Shown here piece by piece: positions 61,001 to 64,000 of a stretch of DNA of 64,000 nucleotides. Below the pieces are notes generated by a model. The model had not been told where the DNA came from, did no database searches, and saw only the letters and a program-made list of their open reading frames with translations. The stretch spans positions 124,001 through 188,000 of the forward strand of contig JALIZF010001400.1 of NCBI GenBank assembly GCA_029948255.1, given 5' to 3'. A program made the position numbers and the translations under genes. Each line of letters opens with the position of its first letter. Positions within the stretch are counted from its first letter, which is position 1. The DNA is from Telmatactis stephensoni (Eukaryota > Cnidaria > Anthozoa > Actiniaria > Isophelliidae).

Positions 61001-63318
61001 TAAATACAACGCAACAATTCGTCTTGCTACAATACGACACGCCATGGTGGCACAAATTCGAAATCCCCCCTCAGGTATGAAAGGTGTTTATTGATTTTCA
61101 ATAACAATTATAACCATATAACGAAACAAGCTGACCAACTTAAAGGGGTACTTGGATGAAAATATGCCAAAATTGGAAATGTCTTGAAACTTAGTAAAAC
61201 CTATCTGTACGACTCCCAATAATCAGCAAAAGCAACATTTTCTTTACATTCAAACGAGACGAATAGAAATTGTCAAGTATTTTAGCATTTAAGTTGTGAG
61301 TAAATGACGTCATTTACTCAACCCTATTGTTCTTTTAGACTTTATATCAAAATTTCTCATTGATAATAAGTTTGAAATGCAGATTAGCTGGTTATTCAGC
61401 TACATTCATCTTCAGATAGAAATAAACAGCTTCCAATTTTCATCGATTTTCATCCAATTGGGCCTTTAACAACTAACAAGCCAACCAACATGACAAACCG
61501 ACCGACCAACTGACTACCCAACAAACCGACCAACCTATAAATCGACCTTACAAACCGACCAACCTATAAATCGACCTTACAAACCGACCAACCTATAAAT
61601 CGACCTTACAAACCGACCAAACTATAAATCGACCTTACAAACCGACCAACCTATAAATCGACCTTACAAACCGACCAACCTATAAATCGACTTTCCAACA
61701 AGACAACTAGTTTCGACTGACTAACAAACTGACGGATAGACCAATCAACTATCCAATTAACCAAAGAACCAACCAACGATAGTGCCGAACAGGCTTACTG
61801 ACTAGCTGAATGACCAACCGACCTTCCAACCAATGACAGGGTAGTAATGGGGTTAACTGACAACTGATAAATGGCCAAAAATGCCATTGACAACTGACAA
61901 AATTGTACTGATAACTGACAACAAAAATGATAACTGACAACTGACATTTTTGTTGCTTATCTAAAATGTACAGATAAAATCGTAAATACTCGTATAAAAG
62001 CCGCTGAAAGGACCACAAATGGCACTTATTTGCTTTTGGGTTCTCTGTGTCGACTTTGAACATGTCTACTGAGGGAAGGTTTTGATTGTCTGGACTCTAG
62101 TTCTGGTAAATATTAAACTGGCCACGTGTAGCAAGTATATACCGGCTCGGATTACTAGCCAGTTTCACAATAGCTACGTACTCTAGACACGCCCATATAA
62201 ATAGTGAAAAAGCAGAGCATTTTTGTTTGTAGGGGTATCAGAAAATGAAAAATTCAAATAATATCTGCATGTAATATATTTTGTTCCTTAACATGTACAT
62301 GCACGATGGTCCTTGTAGATCCTCTTGAGCATCACAAAAGCAAAACAAAACATGAAAAAAAGTTTTGAAAGCATCTTTTAAACTGCATATGAAGTAAAAA
62401 ATAGTGTTTTATTGCTAAAAACATGCGCAATGTGAAAAAAAAAAACTGTTGAAAATTAATGTTTAACTAATATTTTACTGACAAACTAGGAATTGTACTG
62501 ACAACTGACAAATGACTTAATTTTTAGCTGACAACTGACAAACGAGCTAAATTCTGACTGACAGACATCAGACCACCCCCATTACTACCCTGCAATGAGC
62601 TTTTATCATGTAATTCCAAAAGTTACAGTACAGAAATATAATTATCATAGCTGGAAAGAATACGTCAAAATTATTAAAACTGTGAAGTTTAAATGAAGTC
62701 ATTTTCAAACTCACGAAGATATAAATTTTCCGAAATCGAAATTTTGTATGAAAACATTCGCTGGCAGGCATCTCTAAAGGTTTTCTTACAAATTCACACT
62801 TTTCAAAAATTCATATTGATTCTCGCGAGTTTTGGATTTAATTTCTTCAAACTTCACTGTCTTGCTAATTTTAACATGCTCTTTCCAGCTATGGTAATTC
62901 TTTTTCTGTTCAACGAATTTAAAAATACCTGATAAAAGCTCATTACCAACCGACTGTCCAATCGCAAACGAATATTGGACTGATCACTTAACCAAACATC
63001 CAACCGTCTCATATTAACCGAATGATCAACTAAACAACGGAAACAAACATTCCCAAAGCATAAATTAACAGAGCATAAAAATCATTTCAGATCAAAATCC
63101 CTTTAAAGCTACGGTTTTCTTAGGAACTCGTTTGAACTGTCTTATCAATTTCAGGTTTCGAAGATATTATTCATGCCCATTTTAAACTCCAAAAAGACGC
63201 GATTTTAAAGCAAGTCTATGACTGGCTACAGCAATGTACTGACCCAGAGGAAGAACGACGTATGCATAGGGACATAGAAGAACTAAGAATAGAACTGGAC
63301 AGAATATCAAGCAACTAG
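28166..63318 (+). CDS. Membrane-anchored EF-hand / UBE4-core / E2 ubiquitin-conjugating fusion
   Basis: Assembled from 43 GT-AG exons: 28166-28227, 29853-29949, 30203-30280, 30997-31192, 34358-34762, 35120-35166, 36397-36459, 36630-36668, 39196-39282, 39461-39502, 40052-40196, 40422-40489, 40640-40774, 41428-41465, 41723-41786, 42132-42197, 44974-45126, 46152-46234, 47420-47514, 47944-48105, 48820-48879, 49604-49700, 49775-49844, 49978-50109, 50788-50922, 51568-51695, 52241-52276, 52372-52521, 52863-52953, 53182-53281, 53357-53451, 54156-54254, 54322-54389, 55082-55301, 55928-56122, 57339-57385, 57597-57720, 58379-58536, 58772-58802, 59983-60063, 60562-60654, 60990-61074, 63155-63318. Every junction keeps phase: 4584 nt, 1527 aa. 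Order: signal peptide 1-21; EF-hand loop 59-70; transmembrane helix about 115-134; UBE4-like N-terminal motif 149-161; E4 core about 296-1202; linker; UBC about 1295-1500 with catalytic Cys1389. No U-box is present. Likely role (inference): builds ubiquitin chains at a membrane, probably the ER. Exon 1 is the least certain exon. Confidence 0.85.
29310..29515. mobile_element. 206-bp MITE with poly-G/poly-C arms
   Basis: CTAAGGGACTAGTCATTATT at the left pairs with the inverted near-copy at the right; both continue inward to G (or C) runs and CTGGTGGAAAT. Located in intron 1 of the E4/E2 gene. The ORF across it is an artefact. Confidence 0.75.
31435..31640. repeat. TTGCAAGTTGC-family repeat, copy 2
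   Basis: Shares GGGCAACAAAATC, GTTGCAGAGCA and GTAATACGAGCAAC-type words with 15900-16862 and 45150-45350. Ends are loosely inverted. Intron 4 of the E4/E2 gene. Confidence 0.55.
32437..33457. mobile_element. Non-autonomous piggyBac-like element (TTAA + CCCTTTCGCT)
   Basis: TTAA at 32437-32440 and 33454-33457 flank inverted ends CCCTTTCGCTCCTAC and GTAGCGAAAGGG. TTAA target duplication with CCYTTT-type ends is the piggyBac pattern. The 1-kb interior has a 183-codon plus-strand ORF at 32655-33206 with no transposase features; it is probably spurious. Located in intron 4 of the E4/E2 gene. Confidence 0.78.
33525..34066. mobile_element. Two adjoining palindromic elements
   Basis: At 33525-33691, AGGTAATCATACG...AATTCCAAATTG forms a hairpin around a GGGCGAGTGCAATTTG centre. 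At 33694-34066, TTAATAATATACATGAAAAA is inverted at the right end. They abut with no spacer. Intron 4 of the E4/E2 gene. Confidence 0.65.
34358..34762 (+). other. Exon 5: UBE4-like N-terminal motif and disordered linker
   Basis: It joins exon 4 in phase 1. The start, [13 protein letters not shown], resembles the N-terminus of UBE4B (IRRRRLARLAGG). The remaining 115 or so residues are rich in Ser, Thr, Lys and Asp, with an SSSDDD cluster, and look disordered. This exon is the physical link between the EF-hand/membrane part and the E4 part, so it supports one gene rather than two. Confidence 0.75.
35247..36259. mobile_element. TTAA-flanked 1-kb element with inner hairpin
   Basis: Ends are TTAAGGTGACTCAATAGAAA and its inverted near-copy, with arms of about 60 bp continuing AGGAGGCATTCGGCCTTGAC. 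A second inverted pair, CTTTGTCAGGAGGGTGG near 36031 and its inverse near 36178, lies inside the right half. Intron 6 of the E4/E2 gene. Confidence 0.75.
36681..36994 (-). repeat. 3' LTR of the Gypsy remnant
   Basis: In minus-strand sense it begins TGTAACGAGTCATG directly after the polypurine tract and ends ...CATACA, giving TGTA/TACA ends. AATAC lies next to the outer end as a possible target duplication; the partner copy could not be located. Confidence 0.6.
36681..38560 (-). mobile_element. Ty3/Gypsy retrotransposon remnant, internally deleted
   Basis: Minus-strand order: protease-like [14 protein letters not shown] (about 38325), the pre-RT segment [19 protein letters not shown] (about 37950), RNase H end [18 protein letters not shown] then [10 protein letters not shown] (about 37720), and the integrase C-terminus [30 protein letters not shown] (about 37350). 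The reverse transcriptase body and most of integrase are deleted. On the left lies a 314-bp LTR (36681-36994, TGTA...TACA ends) preceded by a polypurine tract AAGAGGGGGATAG. No second LTR was found. It sits in intron 8 of the E4/E2 gene. Confidence 0.82.
41475..41546. repeat. (CAA)n microsatellite
   Basis: About 20 CAA trinucleotides with few interruptions in intron 14 of the E4/E2 gene. Confidence 0.92.
41930..42057 (-). repeat. SINE body fragment (inverted)
   Basis: The minus strand reads TTTTTCCTCCCTCAGCAAAA and the ACTCTGGTT/TCTGGGT words that match the SINE at 50161-50360 (TCTCCGGGTTCTCCGG). Intron 15 of the E4/E2 gene. Confidence 0.65.
42510..42622. mobile_element. 113-bp hairpin MITE
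   Basis: CATGTCTCTGTTCTGTGATA plus TAAACAC is inverted almost exactly at 42598-42622; the loop is GC-richer. Intron 16 of the E4/E2 gene. Confidence 0.7.
43015..44335 (-). pseudogene. hAT-family transposase relic
   Basis: Read on the minus strand with frameshifts: [14 protein letters not shown], then AYDGVAMSS (family YDGAAxMSG), [70 protein letters not shown], then [16 protein letters not shown] and a degraded C-terminal dimerisation segment. This is the order of the hAT/DUF4371 transposase group often annotated as 52-kDa repressor-like in cnidarians. Several stops and frameshifts make it inactive. It lies in intron 16 of the E4/E2 gene, antisense to it. Confidence 0.8.
45150..45350. repeat. 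TTGCAAGTTGC-family repeat, copy 3
   Basis: Contains CATTGCAAGTTACAGAGCAA and the inverse TTTGCTCTGCAACTAGCAAC near its right end, matching the copies at 15900 and 31435. Intron 17 of the E4/E2 gene. Confidence 0.55.
45381..45646. mobile_element. 266-bp palindromic MITE with TACAGTGCTGCGC ends
   Basis: TACAGTGCTGCGC then TCGAACCGTTGCCACT pairs with the right end; the arms extend through CAAAGTTTTTGAT and CCGCTAACCAATTA, more than 100 bp each. CAGTG-type ends are common among hAT MITEs, but no target duplication was confirmed. Intron 17 of the E4/E2 gene. Confidence 0.75.
45949..46000. repeat. Poly(A) tract
   Basis: An uninterrupted run of about 52 adenines in intron 17 of the E4/E2 gene. It may be a retroposon tail, but no element body was recognised beside it. 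Length may be affected by assembly. Confidence 0.9.
46579..47328. mobile_element. 750-bp inverted-repeat element
   Basis: TGTATAATTCAAGCGAATTT then TGGCG pairs with CGCCAAAACTCGCTTGAATT near the right end; arms run about 150 bp and include AATTCAATTATT and GGCGGTGTTTTC. Intron 18 of the E4/E2 gene. Confidence 0.7.
48182..48497. mobile_element. Nested hairpin element
   Basis: Outer ends TTACCACCGTG and CACGGTGGTAA. Inside, AAAGTCTCGA...TTTGGTCAATAGGCTACC is inverted near 48312-48345 and GTTCAAACGTCGC near 48349 is inverted near 48440, so two hairpins sit within one element. Intron 20 of the E4/E2 gene. Confidence 0.65.
49075..49250. mobile_element. 176-bp hairpin element with 49-bp arms
   Basis: ATTGAAGATGGTTTGAGTTG and the following GTCCTCTTATTGACACACTC are inverted at 49201-49250. 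A further partial arm (GTGTGTCAATAAGAGGACAG) precedes it at 48955. Intron 21 of the E4/E2 gene. Confidence 0.7.
50161..50700 (+). repeat. tRNA-derived SINE, fullest copy
   Basis: The head at 50161-50241 carries a box A-like GGCCGAGCGGTTAGAGC and box B-like GGTTTGAGTCCC. The body has TCTCCGGGTTCTCCGG and CCTCCCTCAGCAAAA, followed by a long tail with TAAAGACGTTAAACTG and AAAAGAACCCACAC. The acceptor stem does not pair, so it is not a working tRNA gene. Intron 24 of the E4/E2 gene. Confidence 0.72.
50966..51262. mobile_element. 297-bp inverted-repeat element
   Basis: TTACACCTATTTTCAAAATT then ACGCGACC pairs with the right end GGTCGCGTAATTTTGAAATT...GGTGTAA. Intron 25 of the E4/E2 gene. Confidence 0.65.
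53636..53721 (+). pseudogene. Decayed duplicate of E4/E2 exon 31 with its acceptor
   Basis: The 86 bases match 53322-53407, covering the end of intron 30 (ACATTTCTTGTGTGTTTGTTAG) and the first half of exon 31. The copy differs at several sites and reads TGA early in the exon frame (GAATTGTGA), so inclusion would truncate the protein. No donor follows in phase. Confidence 0.8.
54879..55031. mobile_element. 153-bp hairpin MITE
   Basis: GATTGGCTAGCACTTACAAT through CCATTTAAACCAATCC is inverted across a short AATTGC centre. Arms are about 70 bp. Intron 33 of the E4/E2 gene. Confidence 0.75.
55671..55885. mobile_element. 215-bp inverted-repeat element
   Basis: AGTTCCTTCACAATTCTC... CTTGAAAGGTAGCC...TTTGCATCGAAGCGAGAC is inverted on the right side, ending 42 bases before exon 35. 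Intron 34 of the E4/E2 gene. Confidence 0.65.
55928..57385 (+). other. Exons 35-36: linker in place of the U-box
   Basis: In UBE4A/B the core is followed by DEFxDPLMxxLMxDPVxLPSG, the U-box. Here the corresponding exons encode a charged helical linker ([18 protein letters not shown], then [20 protein letters not shown]). No U-box signature appears in any frame between the core and the E2 domain. The intron between these exons contains the 31-bp minisatellite. Confidence 0.8.
56352..57245 (+). repeat. 31-bp minisatellite, 29 copies
   Basis: The unit is GAAAACGGAGAATGATGAGT plus TGCGCTACAAT. By counting, 29 units lie head to tail in intron 35 of the E4/E2 gene. The main variable site is the two bases after GAAT or AAAAT. 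Units 3-11 follow a TTT, TTA, TGA order three times, a 93-bp higher-order period. The unit length is not a multiple of three and the array is intronic, so it is not coding. Confidence 0.95.
57508..57575 (+). repeat. Tandem duplication of about 35 bp
   Basis: TACTGTTTGTTGGAATAGTG followed by CCGTGTTATG occurs twice in a row, just upstream of exon 37. Confidence 0.85.
58010..58085 (+). repeat. LINE 3'-tail fragment
   Basis: GAAAACCACGTAATGTGACG then GTGAGCTTTCCTGAATAAAT, followed by an ATTTTTATT run, resembles the hairpin-plus-microsatellite 3' end of L2/CR1-like elements. Intron 37 of the E4/E2 gene. Confidence 0.45.
58558..58617 (+). pseudogene. Decayed duplicate of the E4/E2 exon 38 end
   Basis: CCCTAGTGTACCTC...GCTGATCACTACA...GTACAGTCAGG repeats the last 58 or so bases of exon 38 (58481-58538) about 75 bases downstream. 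The donor GGTATA of the original became GGAATA, so the copy has lost its splice site. Confidence 0.8.
58880..59140 (+). repeat. SINE body copy
   Basis: Contains TTTTTCTCCGGGTCCTCCGG and TTTTCCTCCCTCC, matching the SINE at 50161, then TAAAGCGCATTGAGACGCTG near the 3' end. The tRNA head is degenerate. Intron 39 of the E4/E2 gene. Confidence 0.65.
60288..60436 (-). repeat. tRNA-derived SINE, copy 2
   Basis: On the minus strand, GGCACAGTTGGTTAGTGCGC (box A) and GGTCCCGAGTTCGATCC (box B) are well preserved, better than in copy 1 at 20142-20277. Intron 40 of the E4/E2 gene. Confidence 0.75.
61140..61469. mobile_element. TTAA-flanked MITE, copy 2
   Basis: Same ends as the copy at 13250-13590: TTAAAGGGGTACTTGGATGA and a right end reading TCATCCAATTGGGCCTTTAA. 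Intron 42 of the E4/E2 gene. Confidence 0.72.
61522..61695 (+). repeat. 29-bp minisatellite, 6 copies
   Basis: Unit AAACCGACCAACCTATAAAT plus CGACCTTAC, nearly identical between copies, within a longer ACCGACCAAC-rich stretch. Intron 42 of the E4/E2 gene. Confidence 0.92.
61837..62592. mobile_element. 756-bp DNA transposon with TIRs and CAATGA duplication
   Basis: Inverted ends CAGGGTAGTAATGGGG are exactly flanked by CAATGA at 61831-61836 and 62593-62598, a 6-bp target duplication. Subterminal TGACAACTGACAA words recur in both halves. No transposase ORF. Intron 42 of the E4/E2 gene. Confidence 0.82.
62594..62944. mobile_element. 351-bp inverted-repeat element abutting the previous one
   Basis: AATGAGCTTTTATCA at the left is inverted at 62930-62944, and diverged inner arms (GAAAGAATACGTC... 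versus ...CATGCTCTTTC) pair too. It begins at the TSD of the preceding transposon, so one inserted at the edge of the other. Intron 42. Confidence 0.6.
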
Positions 63319-63479
63319 ACATGTTGTAAATGCAAAGAAACTAAATTTCTAGGTACTACAAACGTTCTAAATTAGAGTTATAAAAATTAATTCAATTACT
63401 TATTATTTGGGTATTCCTAGCACTTTTAATAGCATTACATCAAAATTATTATTTTTGTACAGTTTAGGAACATATCTTA

Positions 63480-63485
63480 AATAAA
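63480..63485 (+). terminator. Poly(A) signal of the E4/E2 gene
   Basis: AATAAA lies 162 bases after the stop codon, the first canonical hexamer downstream, giving a compact 3' UTR. Confidence 0.6.
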
Positions 63486-63765
63486 GAGAGGCCAACTGAA
63501 TAGTTTTCATAGTCTTTCAATTAACTATTGATTAACGTACTGCAGTTTGCTTTTAGCCTATTCCTGTCAATGAAATACTGTATATACTTAATGAGAATGA
63601 GTTTTTTATCTACACCAGGTAGTAGTTGAGTATGTTTTAGTTTATCAGTGTATGTTCGGAGAGAATTCGTTGTTCCTGTTCCTAGATATAGCCTTGTAAT
63701 TTTGACATTACTGTTCAATTATGTTTATTTTTCTGACTTCACGTATGACATTTTCAGCAATTTTT

Positions 63766-64000
63766 CAGTCAAATCTTAGTGGACCATTGCCTTAAACGTT
63801 TGACCTCCAACATGGTTTGCTTGGTACTCCTTTTGTTTTCTCTTGAAAAGTACTGTCCAATTTTGTAGTTTTTCTTGCCTCAACTCTGACATAACGTTTA
63901 CTGAGTATCGCGGTATTACGTACGGCTTTTCCGCGCGTTTTACAGTCAGATCTCAGTGGACTGTTGTCCACTGTCTTTACGTTTGACACCCATCATGGTT
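63766..64000 (+). repeat. Direct duplicate module downstream of the E4/E2 gene
   Basis: CAGTCAAATCTTAGTGGACC...ACGTTTGACCTCCAACATGG at 63766-63817 recurs as CAGTCAGATCTCAGTGGACT...ACGTTTGACACCCATCATGG at 63944-64000. The two copies are about 178 bases apart and diverged. The module may continue past the window. Confidence 0.6.

Larger units (their letters stand above)
57597..63318 (+). other. Exons 37-43: UBC (E2) domain with active-site Cys
   Basis: The segments [81 protein letters not shown] and [13 protein letters not shown] follow the large-E2 pattern of BIRC6 and UBE2O. The catalytic Cys is residue 1389 (TGC at 59986-59988), in the usual GKVCLS context, and the NPN motif that replaces HPN in this subfamily is intact. 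A C-terminal helix follows, ending with TAG at 63316. All landmark residues are kept, so an active E2 is likely. Confidence 0.92.

Overview
The window is animal nuclear DNA, AT-rich, with GT-AG introns and very dense small palindromic transposons. The protein families, intron-rich genes and repeat content suit an anthozoan cnidarian such as a stony coral or anemone. That assignment is inference from style, not from a marker gene. No bacterial features or CRISPR arrays were seen. Most genes here are split into short exons, so they were assembled by hand from splice sites, reading phase and family similarity. Four protein-coding genes are well supported. (1) TMEM208 (SND2-type ER protein), plus strand, 1245-6522, lacking only its first few codons. 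(2) A two-exon TLC-domain membrane protein, minus strand, 8239-9391. (3) A complete three-exon LYRM4/ISD11 gene (mitochondrial Fe-S cluster assembly), minus strand, 19527-23068. (4) A very large plus-strand gene, 28166-63318, assembled from 43 exons that stay in one frame throughout (4584 nt, 1527 aa). The last gene is the main discovery candidate. It reads as a signal peptide, a canonical EF-hand, one transmembrane helix, a UBE4/Ufd2-type ubiquitin elongation core without the U-box, and a C-terminal UBE2O/BIRC6-like E2 domain that keeps its catalytic Cys. In effect an E2 replaces the U-box of an E4 enzyme, and the whole is tethered to a membrane with a possible calcium sensor on the other side. 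Layout: 1-6.5 kb TMEM208 with a 1.6 kb foldback element in its intron; 6.9-7.7 kb a second foldback; 8.2-9.4 kb the TLC gene; 9.4-15 kb weak coding-like plus-strand exons, including a discoidin-like one, that I cannot name; 15-19 kb repeats; 19.5-23.1 kb LYRM4; 23-28 kb mostly repeats with a LINE fragment; 28.2-63.3 kb the E4/E2 gene, whose introns hold a Ty3/Gypsy remnant, a hAT transposase relic, TTAA-flanked piggyBac-like elements, SINEs, a 29-copy 31-bp minisatellite and two decayed exon duplications. TMEM208 is an ER protein, the TLC family is largely ER or other membrane, and the E4/E2 protein is predicted to be membrane-anchored, so three of four products may be endomembrane proteins. 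I see no operon-like or shared control, so this may be chance.
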